Source: Ramlibacter terrae
GTDB taxonomy: Bacteria > Pseudomonadota > Gammaproteobacteria > Burkholderiales > Burkholderiaceae_C
Length of the DNA stretch: 64,000 bases
Reading direction: 5' to 3'
Assembly (NCBI GenBank): GCA_013127575.1
Contig: CP053418.1
Location: 1,798,001-1,862,000 of the forward strand
This document shows positions 41,533 to 50,242 of the stretch, in pieces. The notes under the pieces are model-generated. The model saw only the letters and a list, made by a program, of their open reading frames with translations. It had not been told where the DNA came from and searched no databases. Made by a program: the position numbers and the translations under genes. Every line of letters starts with the position of its first letter. The first letter of the stretch is position 1.

Positions 41533-41606
41533 TGGTGCGCAAGCTACGCTTGCACACCCTGCGAATGCATGGTTTGTAGGGTGTGCAGGCTGCGCCTGCG
41601 CACCAT
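41533..41606. repeat. REP palindrome, family 1, copy B
   Basis: An inverted repeat of about 74 bp with the same outer (TGGTGCGCA / TGCGCACCAT) and inner (TGCACACCCT / AGGGTGTGCA) arms as copy A and a different loop (gcgaatgcatggtttgt). It lies on the 5' side of the RAYT, 10 bp before its start codon, and 14 bp from the xthA stop. Confidence 0.88.
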
Positions 41607-41620
41607 CCCCACCCCGACGC

Positions 41621-42395
41621 TCAGATCTCCACCGTCACCGGCGCGTGATCGCTCGGCTTCTCCCACTTGCGCGGGACGCGGTCGATGGCGCAGCCTTTCA
41701 CCAGCGGCTTCAGCGGCTCGCTCACCAGCACGTGGTCGATGCGCAGGCCGCGGTTCTTGGGATAGCCCAGCATGCGGTAGTCCCACCAGCTGAAGCTCTT
41801 CTCCGGCTGCTCGAACAGGCGGAAGCTGTCCACCAGCCCCAGTTCCAGCAGGCCGCGGAAGTGCTCGCGTTCTTCCGTGGTGTGGTGGATGGTCTCGCGC
41901 AGGCCCACCGGGTCGTACGAATCGCGGTCTTCGGGCGCGATGTTGAAGTCGCCCACCAGCACCAGCCGCGGATGGTGCGCCAGTTCCTCGCGCACGTAGT
42001 CGCGCAGGCCGCGCAGCCATGACATCTTGTAGGCGAACTTGTCGGTGCCCGGCGCCGGCCGTTGACGAAGTAGCCGTTGACCAGGCGGAAGGGGCCATCC
42101 GGCGCCTCGACCGTCACCGACAGCAGGCGCGAGCTGTCGTCCTCGAAGCCCACGATGTTCTTCACCGTGTCGCGCAGCGGAAGGCGGCTCATCACCGCCA
42201 CGCCGTTGTAGGTCTTCTGGCCGAAGACCGCGCAGTGTTCGTAGCCCGCCGAACGCAGGACGTCGAGCGGGAACTTGTCGTCGGTGAGCTTCAGCTCCTG
42301 CAGGCACAGCACGTCGACCGGGTTGGCGGCGGTCCAGTCCAGCACGTGCTGCAGCCGCGCGGCCGGGGAGTTGACGTTCCGGTGGTGATCTTCAT
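41621..42395 (-). CDS. xthA: Exodeoxyribonuclease III
   Basis: AP endonuclease and 3'-5' exonuclease for base-excision repair. About 257 residues of the EEP fold: VLCLQELKLTDDKFP near residue 30 (catalytic Glu), YNGVAVMSRLPL, VLVGDFNIAPEDRDSYDP near 145 (Asp-x-Asn), LRIDHVLVSEPL and the terminal KPSDHAPVTVEI (Asp-His). Breaks lie near 42375, right after MKIT, and near 42063. The start at 42395 is 1 bp past the folA stop, so the two are probably co-translated. Confidence 0.93.
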
Positions 42396-42396
42396 G

Positions 42397-42894
42397 TCAG
42401 TCGGCCAAACGGCCGCGGCCGTACGTGACGAAAGTGAAAGGCACGCCGCTCGCCGAGACGTGCGCGTCGCGTTCCAGTTCGGTCCATTCGGCGCCGAGTT
42501 CCGGCGCGTACGCATCGCCCTCGTACTCCGCGTCGATCTCGGTGGCTTCCACGACTTCCGCGCGGCCCAGCGCCTGCTTGTAGATGTCCGCGCCGCCGAT
42601 CACCCACGCGTGGCTGGCGCCTTCGACGAGCGCGAGCGCCTGCTCCAGCGAGTGCACGCGCTCCACGCCGGCGGCCGACCAGCCGGTGTTGCGCGTGACG
42701 ACGATGTTGCGCCGGCCCGGCAGCGGCCGGAAGCGCGGCGGCAGCGAGTCCCAGGTCTTGCGGCCCATGATCACCGGGCAGCCCGGGGTGACGCGCTTGA
42801 AATGCGCCAGGTCTTCGGGCAGGTGCCACGGCATCACGCCGTCCTTGCCGATGACGCCATTGCGCGCCCGCGCGAAGATCATGCCGAGCTTCAT
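42397..42894 (-). CDS. folA: Dihydrofolate reductase
   Basis: Complete, 165 residues. Reduces dihydrofolate to tetrahydrofolate with NADPH, replenishing the cofactor oxidised by ThyA encoded just upstream. Motifs are [33 protein letters not shown] (active-site acid), [12 protein letters not shown] (NADPH-binding), NIVVTRN and [14 protein letters not shown]. The start ATG 42894 is 4 bp from the thyA stop. Confidence 0.97.
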   Translation of the reverse strand: MKLGMIFARARNGVIGKDGVMPWHLPEDLAHFKRVTPGCPVIMGRKTWDSLPPRFRPLPGRRNIVVTRNTGWSAAGVERVHSLEQALALVEGASHAWVIGGADIYKQALGRAEVVEATEIDAEYEGDAYAPELGAEWTELERDAHVSASGVPFTFVTYGRGRLAD

Positions 42895-42898
42895 GCGA

Positions 42899-43715
42899 TC
42901 AGACCGCGACGGGCGCCTTGATGGCGCCGTGGCATTGGTAGTCGCGCACCTCGAAATCCTCGAACCGGTAGTCGAAGATCGACTCGGGCTTGCGCGCGAT
43001 GTGCAGCGTCGGATACGGGTAGGGCTCGCGCGAGAGTTGCAGTTCCACCTGCTCGTGGTGGTTGCTGTAGATATGGCAGTCGCCGCCGGTCCAGATGAAG
43101 TCGCCGACGCCCAGGTCGCATTGCTGCGCCATCATGTGCGTGAGCAGCGCGTAGCTGGCGATGTTGAACGGCACGCCCGGGAAGATGTCGGCGCTGCGCT
43201 GGTACAGCTGGCACGAGAGCTTGCCGTCCGCGACGTAGAACGGAAGAAGAACGCATGGCAGGGCGCCAGCGCCATCTTCGGGATGTCGGCCACATTCCAG
43301 GCGCTGACGATGATCCGGCGCGAATCGGGATTCGTCCTGATCGTCTTGACGGCTTCGGCGATCTGGTCGATGGTGCCGCCGTCCGGCGTCGGCCAGCTGC
43401 GCCACTGCACGCCGTACACCGGGCCCGGTCGCCGTCCTCGCGCGCCCACTCGTCCCAGATCGTCACGCCGCGTTCGCGCAGCTTGTTGTTGTCGCTGGAG
43501 CCTTCCGGGAACCAGAGCAGTTCATGGATGATCGACTTGAGGTGGACCTTCTTGGTCGTCACCAGCGGGAAGCCCTCGTTGAGGTCGAAGCGCATCTGGT
43601 GCCCGAACACGCTGCGCGTGCCGGTGCCGGTGCGGTCGGTCTTGGCCGTGCCATGCGCGTACACGTGGCGCATGAAATCTTCGTACTGGGAGCGGACGGG
43701 GCGGGCGTTGGTCAT
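42899..43715 (-). CDS. thyA: Thymidylate synthase
   Basis: Methylates dUMP to dTMP using methylene-tetrahydrofolate. About 271 residues: [19 protein letters not shown] near residue 25, [31 protein letters not shown] after a break near 43430, [25 protein letters not shown] with the nucleophilic Cys near 153, then a second break near 43250, [33 protein letters not shown] and the terminal GAIKAPVAV. The start ATG 43715 overlaps the ccdB stop as sequenced (ATGA), an unusual neighbour for a nucleotide-synthesis gene. Confidence 0.95.
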
Positions 43716-44029
43716 GTCAGAAGGAACCGAAGAGCGTGTCCGGGCGTCTGGATCGTGAGCTGCTGCGCAGCGAGATTGTCCACCGGCTTGCGCAACTCGG
43801 CCATGGGCACCGCGCCGAGTGACGAGGTGTCCATGACAACCGTCTTGCCGGCGACTTTCAATTCCGGGTTGAGGCGCTGGATGACGCCCGGCATCGAACC
43901 GTGCAACCACAGGGGAACGACCATGTGCGTGTGCAGTTCGTGGAGGTGGTGGTGCTGGACGTCGAGCAGGAACGGAATCCGCTTGCGATCGCTGGCATCG
44001 GGGTTCGCGTACACGTCGAAGCGCGCCAC
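43712..44029 (-). CDS. ccdB: CcdB-family gyrase-poison toxin
   Basis: About 105 residues. [20 protein letters not shown] and [19 protein letters not shown], then [20 protein letters not shown] and [17 protein letters not shown], follow CcdB along its length. CcdB poisons DNA gyrase through its last three hydrophobic residues. As read, the tail is GHALRFLLT. Adding two bases near 43740 gives DALDTLFGSF and a stop at 43717, much closer to the family tail, so the end is probably a sequencing artefact. The start is GTG 44029, 2 bp past the antitoxin stop. Directly upstream of thyA. Confidence 0.85.
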   Translation of the reverse strand: MARFDVYANPDASDRKRIPFLLDVQHHHLHELHTHMVVPLWLHGSMPGVIQRLNPELKVAGKTVVMDTSSLGAVPMAELRKPVDNLAAQQLTIQTPGHALRFLLT

Positions 44030-44031
44030 CC

Positions 44032-44301
44032 CTACTTCCTCTTGCCGTCGCCAAGTTCCCGCGCGAAGGTCCGGTACTTCGCGAGTGGCAGTCCCTCGCG
44101 CGCAATGCGCTCGTTGGCGGCCGCGATGGCTTCCTTGTTGTCCTGGTTCCAGCGTTCCCAGTAGCGGCGCTTCACTTCCTCGGCCAGCAGGGTGTCGACG
44201 GTCTGCGACACGTTCATGCCGAGCTCCCGCGCCATTTCCAGCACCTTGGCGTTGAGCGACAGGTTGGTCGCCTTCTTCGGCGCGTCGTCGAACCGGGTCA
44301 T
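44032..44301 (-). CDS. ccdA: CcdA-family antitoxin
   Basis: 89 residues. The N-terminal half ([20 protein letters not shown] and [15 protein letters not shown]) is the ribbon-helix-helix DNA-binding domain. The C-terminal [20 protein letters not shown] with a following LPLAKYRTF is the toxin-neutralising tail typical of CcdA. The start ATG 44301 is chosen over an upstream in-frame ATG because the RHH strand begins there. First gene of the ccdA-ccdB-thyA-folA-xthA run. Confidence 0.9.
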   Translation of the reverse strand: MTRFDDAPKKATNLSLNAKVLEMARELGMNVSQTVDTLLAEEVKRRYWERWNQDNKEAIAAANERIAREGLPLAKYRTFARELGDGKRK

Positions 44302-44317
44302 GGAGAGCTCCAGCGAG

Positions 44318-44339
44318 TATGCGCACAGTATATGCGCAC
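44318..44339. promoter_or_regulatory. Candidate CcdA operator in the ccdAB promoter region
   Basis: Two direct copies of TATGCGCAC (44318-44326 and 44331-44339), 13 bp apart start to start, lie 17 bp upstream of the ccdA start. Each holds the palindrome TGCGCA. The whole promoter must fit in the 46 bp between ccdA and the dehydrogenase gene, so this pair is a likely autoregulatory site. Confidence 0.5.
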
Positions 44340-44347
44340 GCAAACTG

Positions 44348-45758
44348 TCACACCTTGAGCACCCGCCCCGGGTTCAGGAGGTTCTGCGGGTCCAGCGCGC
44401 GCTTGAGCGAGCGCATCATCTCCAGCGCCACCGGCGACTTGTAGTGCGGCAGCTTGTCGACCTTGAGCGTGCCGATGCCGTGTTCCGCGGAGATCGAGCC
44501 GCCGAAGCGCTTCACCTGCTCGAACACCAGCGTATTGACACGCACTTCCTCGTCACGCAGGAAGGCCACGCCGTCGGTGCCTTCCGGCGTCTGCACGTTG
44601 TAGTGCAGGTTGCCGTCGCCGAGGTGGCCGAAGTTGACCAGCCGCACGCCCGGGATTTCTGGCGCAGCAGGGCGTCGGTCTCGGCGCAAAAAGCCGGGAT
44701 GCGCGACACCGGGATGCTGATGTCGTGCTTGATGTTCAGGCCTTCCTGCGCCTGCGCCAGCGGGATGTGCTCGCGAATGCTCCACAGCGCCTTGCCCTGC
44801 GCGATGTTCTCGGCCACCACCGCGTCGGTGGCGCAGCCGTCTTCCAGCGCCGCTTCGAGCAGCCGCTCGAACTGTTCACGCGCATGCGCCTCCGACTCCT
44901 GGTCGGAGTTCTCGAGCAGCACGCAGTAGGGCGTCTGCTCGTAGAGCGGCACGCGCAGCTGCGGCATGTGCTTGCCCACCAGGCTCAGCGCGAACTGGCC
45001 CATCACCTCGAAGCCGGTGAGCCCCGCGCCCGGTGACGGTGCGCCAGCCCGAGAAACTTCACGGCGGCTTCCATGGAAGGCACGGCCGCCCACGCGGTCA
45101 GTGTGGCGGTGGGCAGCGGGTACAGCTTCATCGTGGCCGCGGTGATGATGCCCAGCGTGCCTTCGCTGCCGATGAACAGGTTGCGCAGGTCGTAGCCGGT
45201 GTTGTCCTTGCGCAGGCCCGAGAGGCCGTCCCACACTTCGCCCTGCGCGGTGACCACTTCGAGGCCCAGGCACAGCTCGCGCGTGTTGCCGTAGCGGACC
45301 ACCTGCGTGCCGCCCGCGTTGGTGCCGAGGTTGCCGCCGATGGTGCAGCTGCCCTCGGCCGCCAGGCTCAGGGGAAACAGGAAGCCCGCAGCCTCCGCTT
45401 TTTCCTGCAGCACCTGCAGGATGCAGCCCGCCTCCACCGTCATCGTGAGGTTGCCTTCGTCGATGCCGCGGATGCGGTTCAGCCGGCCGAGGCTCAGCAC
45501 GACCTCGCGCCCGGAGTCGTCCGGCGTCGAGCCCACCACCATGCCGGTGTTGCCGCCCTGCGGCACGATGGGCGTGCCGCTCGCCGCGCACAGCTTCACC
45601 ACGGCCGCCACTTCCTGCGTGCTGGCCGGCCGCACGACCGCGAGCGCCTTGCCGCGCGCGCGCTTGCGCCAGTCCATCTCGTAGCCGCTCAGGTCGCCGT
45701 CGACCAGCACGTTGGCGGGGCCGACGGCGGCGCGCAGTTGTTCGATGAGGGGGTTCAT
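44348..45758 (-). CDS. FAD-linked 2-hydroxyacid dehydrogenase (GlcD/D-2-hydroxyglutarate dehydrogenase-like)
   Basis: About 469 residues. The PCMH-type FAD-binding domain shows ALAVVRPASTQEVAAVVKL, TPIVPQGGNTGMVVGSTP near residue 65, AEGSCTIGGNLGTNAGGTQV near 140 and RNLFIGSEGTLGIITAATMK near 200. The C-terminal FAD-oxidase domain has GFEVMGQFALSLV, HDISIPVSRIPAF, VNFGHLGDGNLHYNV (His cluster) and SISAEHGIGTLKVDKL. Breaks lie near 45030 and 44662. Oxidises a D-2-hydroxyacid such as lactate, glycolate or 2-hydroxyglutarate; the exact substrate is undecided. The start overlaps the DUF2069 stop (45755-45758). Confidence 0.88.
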
Positions 45759-46150
45759 GGCTTCACGCTCCGGAGCCGCAGCCGCACGTGGGCGGCGCAG
45801 GCGATGAAAAGGACGATGGAGAGCAGCACTTCGAGGCCGCCGAGCACGACGCTGTCGCCCGGCCGCGGCCGGTGGCGCGCACGATGCCCTCGGTGAAATA
45901 GAGCCAGACCAGCAGGCTGACCCAGCGGTAGGTGTACATGCGCCGCAGCGTGATGCCGGGCAGCGCGGCGCACAGCGGCAGCACCTTCAGCGCCCACCAG
46001 CTGCCGCCGGGGCGCAGCGGCGCCAGCCACAGCTCCCCAGGCCAGTCCCAGCACGATCAGCCCCGCGACGCTGGCCACCGCGGCCCAGCGGGTGGCTTCG
46101 ATGACGGGCGGGACGGCGGCGGGAGCGGACTGCATGGGCAGTGGCATCAT
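45755..46150 (-). CDS. DUF2069 membrane protein
   Basis: About 131 residues with three to four hydrophobic helices: AAVASVAGLIVLGLAWG, then LKVLPLCAALPGITL and MYTYRWVSLLVWLYFTEGIVRA, the region that identifies DUF2069, then VVLGGLEVLLSIVLFIACAA. Breaks lie near 46030 and 45865. Two ATGs, 46150 and 46138, are possible. The gene is divergent from the YihY gene with only 8 bp between. No biochemical role is known. Confidence 0.8.
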   Translation of the reverse strand: MMPLPMQSAPAAVPPVIEATRWAAVASVAGLIVLGLAWGAVAGAAAPRRQLVGAEGAAAVRRAARHHAAAHVHLPLGQPAGLALFHRGHRARHRPRPGDSVVLGGLEVLLSIVLFIACAAHVRLRLRSVKP

Positions 46151-46158
46151 AGCGGCCG

Positions 46159-47366
46159 ATGAACCCGCGCCGGCTGCTCGAAGACCTCACGCGCTTTCCG
46201 TGGTGGTCCACGGCGCTGACGTTGCGCGAGCGCTTCCGCGAAGACCGCCTCGGCATGTCGGCGAGCAGCCTGACGTTCACCACCACGATGGCGCTGGTGC
46301 CCTTCTTCACGGTGGCCCCGGCGCTGTTCACCGCCTTCCCGATCTTCGGCAAGCTGCAGGCCAACCTGCAGACTGGCTGGTGCAGAGCCTGGTGCCGGAT
46401 GCCATCGCCCGCCGGTGCTCGGCTACCTGACGCAGTTCGCGGGCAAGGCGAGCCGGCTCGGCTTCGTCGGCTGGCGGCGCTGGTGGTGACCGCGCTGGCG
46501 CTGGTGCTCACCATCGACCGCACCCTCAACGGCATCTGGCGCGTGCGGCGCCCGCGGCCTCTGGCGCAGCGGGTGCTGATCTACTGGGCGGCGATCACGC
46601 TGGGCCCGATGCTGATGGCCGTGAGCCTCAGCACCACGGCGTGGGTGGTGTCGGCTTCGCGCGGCCTCGTCGGCGCGCCGCGCGGCGCGATGGGCAGCCT
46701 CGGCATCCTGCTGGACCTGTTCGAGTTCCTGCTGCTGGCCGCGGCGTTGATGGCCTTGTACCGCTTCGTGCCGAACACGCCGGTGCGTCGTTCGCACGCG
46801 ATGGTGGGCGGCATCTTCGGCGCGCTCGGGCTGGAGGTCGCCAAGCGCCTGCTGGCCTGGTACATCAGCCTGGTGCCGACCTATTCGGCCGTGTACGGCG
46901 CGTTCGCCACGCTGCCGATCCTGCTGGTCTGGATCTACATCGCCGGGTGATCGTGCTGCTCGGCGCGGTGATCACGGCCTACCTGCCGAGCCTGCTGGCC
47001 GGCCCGCGGCGGCGCGCCACGGCGCATGGCTGGCAGTTCCAGCTGGCGGTCGAAGTGCTGCAGCAGCTCGATGCGGCCCGCGGCACCGCGCGCCGCGGCC
47101 TCGACGCCACCGAACTTGCGGATGCGATGCAGGTCGACCTGCTGCAGCTCGAGCCGGTGCTGCAGACGCTGGTGCAGCTGGACTGGATCGGGCGGCTGAA
47201 CGAGATCGACGATGCGGTCGGCACGCGCTACGTGCTGCTGGCCGACCCGCGTTCCACCGCGCTGGAGCCGCTGATGCGCCACCTGCTGCTGCCCGCGTCG
47301 GAGAGCACCGCCGGCCTGTGGAGCAGTGGCCGGCTGTCCTCGATCTACCTGAAGGACGTGATCTAG
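46159..47366 (+). CDS. YihY/virulence factor BrkB family membrane protein
   Basis: About 402 residues. FREDRLGMSASSLTFTTTMALVP (read in two parts) is the family signature. It is followed by about six helices, a central ALVLTIDRTLNGIWRVRRPRPL, YRFVPNTPVRRSHAMVGG and PTYSAVYGAFATLPILLVWIYI. A cytoplasmic C-terminal extension of about 130 residues (LDATELADAMQVDLLQLE) looks like a winged-helix fold, as in the longer proteobacterial members. Once called RNase BN, but that activity belongs to another gene; true function unknown. Breaks lie near 46375, 46412, 46470 and 46950. Confidence 0.88.
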
Positions 47367-48800
47367 ATGCGACCGCCCGCCAGCACCGCCGAAACCATCG
47401 AGCTCTTTGCCCTGCGCGAGCCGCAACGGCCGGCGCTGTGGGAGGACACGTCGCAGCTCACCTACGGCGAGTTCCACGCGATGATCGCGCAGTGCGCGCT
47501 GCTGCTGCAGCGCCGGGCGTGCGGAAAGGGGACCGCGTCGCGGTCGCCGGCCCGGGCGTCGGCGTGCAGCTGGTGGTGCTGCTGGCGGCGGAGGGCCTCG
47601 GTGCACTCACGGCTTCGTTCGGCGCCGAGGACGACGTCGATGCCGAGGCGATCTTCCGCCATGTCGACTGGGTCTTCGCGGGCCGTCCTCAAACCGTGCC
47701 GCCGGGCGTTCGCTTCCATGCCATCGATCCGCAATTCCTCGATACGGTGGCGCAGCCGCTCGGCAGGGAGCGGCCCGCGTGGTCGGCGGCGGACTATCGC
47801 GAGCCGCAGCGCATGAGCCGCACTTCGGGTTCGAGCGGCCGCTCAAGCTGATGGTGCTCGACCGGGGCGCCTTCGAGCACTGGATCCACATCGGCCGCAT
47901 GGCGGCGGGCGGGCCGGGCACGCAGCTGCGGCTGCTGATGCTGGGCCCGCTGTCCGTCAACGTCGCCTACACCCGCAGCTGCGCCTGCCTGCGCCGCGGC
48001 GGGCTGCTGATGGTCGGCCACGGCCGCGACATCGCGCGGCTGGCGCCCAACGCCGTCTGGGGCTTGCCCCTGCAACTCGAGCGCTTGATGACCGAGCTGC
48101 CTGCCGGCTACAAGGCGCCGCAGCCGGTGACCGTCGCCAGCGTCGGCGGCCTGTTGTCCGCGCAATTGCGCGCGCAAGTGCAGGCGGTGTTCGGCGGGCG
48201 GCTGTCCAACCGCTACGGCTCCAACGAGGTCGGCAGCATCTGCGACGACCTCGACGCCGAGGGCGTGGGCCTGCTCAGCGCGGGTTGCGACATCCGCATC
48301 CTCGATGCGCAGGGCCGCGAAGTGCCCGACGGCGTGGAAGGCGTGATCGCCGTCCGCACGTCGGCCATCGCGGGGGCTACCTCGACCTGCCGGAGGAAAC
48401 CGCGCGCACCTTCCGCGACGGCTGGTTCGTCACCGGCGACGTCGGCGCCATCGTCGGCTGGCGCAAGCTGCGGCTGGCCGGCCGGCACGACGACCTGGTC
48501 AACATCGGCGGGCTGAAGGTGCCGGCGTGGCAGATCGAAGCCGCCCTCGAGCGGCAGCCCGGCATCGCCGACTGCGCCGTGCAGGCCGTGAACCTGGAGC
48601 AGGGCCGCGTGACGGTGGGTGTCGCGCTGGTGCTGCGCCCGGGCGTGGCGCCGCAGGAGGCGGCCGCGCAGGTGCAGGCGGTCATGCCGCTGGCCGGCAA
48701 CACGGTGGTGCGGCTGCTGGTGCTCGGCGCGTTGCCGGTGCTGGCCAGCGGCAAGGTGGACCGCATCGGCCTGCTGCGGCTGTTCCAGGCGAACGGTTGA
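47367..48800 (+). CDS. AMP-forming acyl-CoA synthetase/ligase-like protein (copy 1)
   Basis: About 477 residues of the ANL superfamily, somewhat short for a CoA ligase. The P-loop-like motif is RTSGSSGRPLKLM (usual form TSGTTGxPKG), at about residue 150. Also visible are ELPAGYKAPQPVTVASVGG, NRYGSNEVGSICDD near residue 275 (usual YGxTE), GWFVTGDVGAIVGWRKLRLAGR near 355 (A7/A8 hinge) and a C-terminal LPVLASGKVDRIGLL with the A10 Lys. Breaks lie near 47523, 47845 and 48372. It starts 1 bp past the YihY stop and is followed 11 bp later by a close paralogue. Could load a fatty or aryl acid as an acyl-adenylate; acceptor unknown. Confidence 0.8.
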
Positions 48801-48811
48801 CGGGAACCGGC

Positions 48812-50238
48812 ATGCGCGGGCCGCCGACCACCGTGGAGATCATCGAGGAGCGCGCGCTGCTCGACCCGTCGCTGCCCGCCTTGCGCGAGCAGGACGCCGT
48901 GCTGAGTTACGGCGACCTCTACACGCTGCTGGTGCAGTGCGGCTTGCTGCTGCAGCGCCGGGCGTGCGGCGCGGCGACCGGGTCGCGATCGCGGGCCCCG
49001 GCTTCGGGCTGCAACTGGTGCTGCTGCTCACGGCGGAGAGCACGGGCGCCGCCACCGCTTCGTTCAGGCGGAGGGCGACAAGGACGCGCCCTTCCTGTTC
49101 CAGCATGTCGATTGGGTGTTCTCCAGCGTGCCGCATCCCGTGCCGCCCGGTGTGCGCTTCCACCTGACCGATGTCGCCTTCGCGCGCCAGCTCGCGCAGC
49201 CGCTCGGCGCCGAGCGGCCGCAGTGGTCGCCGCTGGAACTGCACGAGCCGCAGCGCATCACGCGCACCTCCGGCTCGTCGGGGCGCAGCAAGTTCATGCT
49301 GCTGGCGCGCGCGGCGCAGGAGCAGTGGGTGGCCACCGGCACCGAGAAGCTGACCTACGTGCCGGGCGCGCGGCTGCTGGTGCTGGCGCCCTTCGTCACC
49401 AACGGCGCGCTGGCGCGCAGCAGCGCCTGCCTGCGGCGCGGCGCGATGGTGATCGGCGGCGGGACGGGCGCCACCGTCGCGGAACTGGCCCCCACGCACA
49501 TCTGGGGCTTGCCCGCGCACGTCGAGCGCCTGCTGCGCGAGCTGCCGCCGGGCTACACGAGTCCGCGGCCGGTGGATGTCGCCACGGTCGGCGGCGTGAT
49601 GGCGCCTTCGCTGCGCCAGGAAGCGGCGCGCGTGTTCGGCGGCTGGATCAAGAACCGCTACGGCAGCAACGAGGTGGGCGGCATCTGCGAGGAGATCGGG
49701 ACCGACGGGGTCGGGCTGCTCTGCGCGGGGGCCGAGGTCCGCATCCTTGCGCCTGATGGCAGCGTGCTGCCGCCGGGCGAGACCGGAACGATCGCCGTGC
49801 GGACGTCGATGATGGCGTCGGGTTACCTCGACCTCCCGGACGACACAGCGGCGTCCTTTCGCGACGGCTGGTTCGTCAGCAGCGACGTCGGCGCCATCGT
49901 CGGGCACCGCCGGCTGCGCCTGCTGGGACGCAAGGACGACCTGGTCAACATCGGGGGCTCAAGGTGCCGGCCTCGCAGATGGAGGCCGCGATCCGCGCGC
50001 AGCCCGCCATCGCCGACTGCGCGCTGCAGGCCGTGCACTGGACGGCGGCGCCGTCACGCTCGGCGTGGCGCTGGTGCCGGCCGCGGGCGCGACGCCCGCA
50101 GAGGCCGCCGCGCAGATGCAGCAGGCCTTGCACGACGCGGGCGATGCGACCGTGCGCGTGCTGGTGCTCTCGGCCCTGCCGCGGCTGCCGGGCGGCAAGA
50201 CCGACCGGCTCGCGCTGCTGCGGATGTTCGGGGCCTAG
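48812..50238 (+). CDS. AMP-forming acyl-CoA synthetase/ligase-like protein (copy 2)
   Basis: About 475 residues, colinear with copy 1 along its whole length: RTSGSSGRSKFMLL near residue 150, WGLPAHVERLLRELPPGYTS, NRYGSNEVGGICEE near 285, GWFVSSDVGAIVGHRRLRLLGRKDDL near 350 (read in two parts) and a C-terminal LPRLPGGKTDRLALL carrying the A10 Lys. The Ser-Ser in the P-loop and Asn-Glu in place of Thr-Glu are shared with copy 1, so both belong to one unusual subgroup. Breaks lie near 48975, 49065 and 49963. Clearly a tandem duplication; the two may act on different acids. The stop is 4 bp from the convergent P450 stop. Confidence 0.8.
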
Positions 50239-50242
50239 GCTC

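Noticed and set aside
40919..41606. CRISPR-like repeat pair
   Set aside because: The two copies are internally palindromic, flank a RAYT and have no regular spacer series; they are REP elements.
46159..47366. Ribonuclease BN annotation for the YihY protein
   Set aside because: That name was transferred by mistake in older databases; the protein is a polytopic membrane protein without nuclease motifs.
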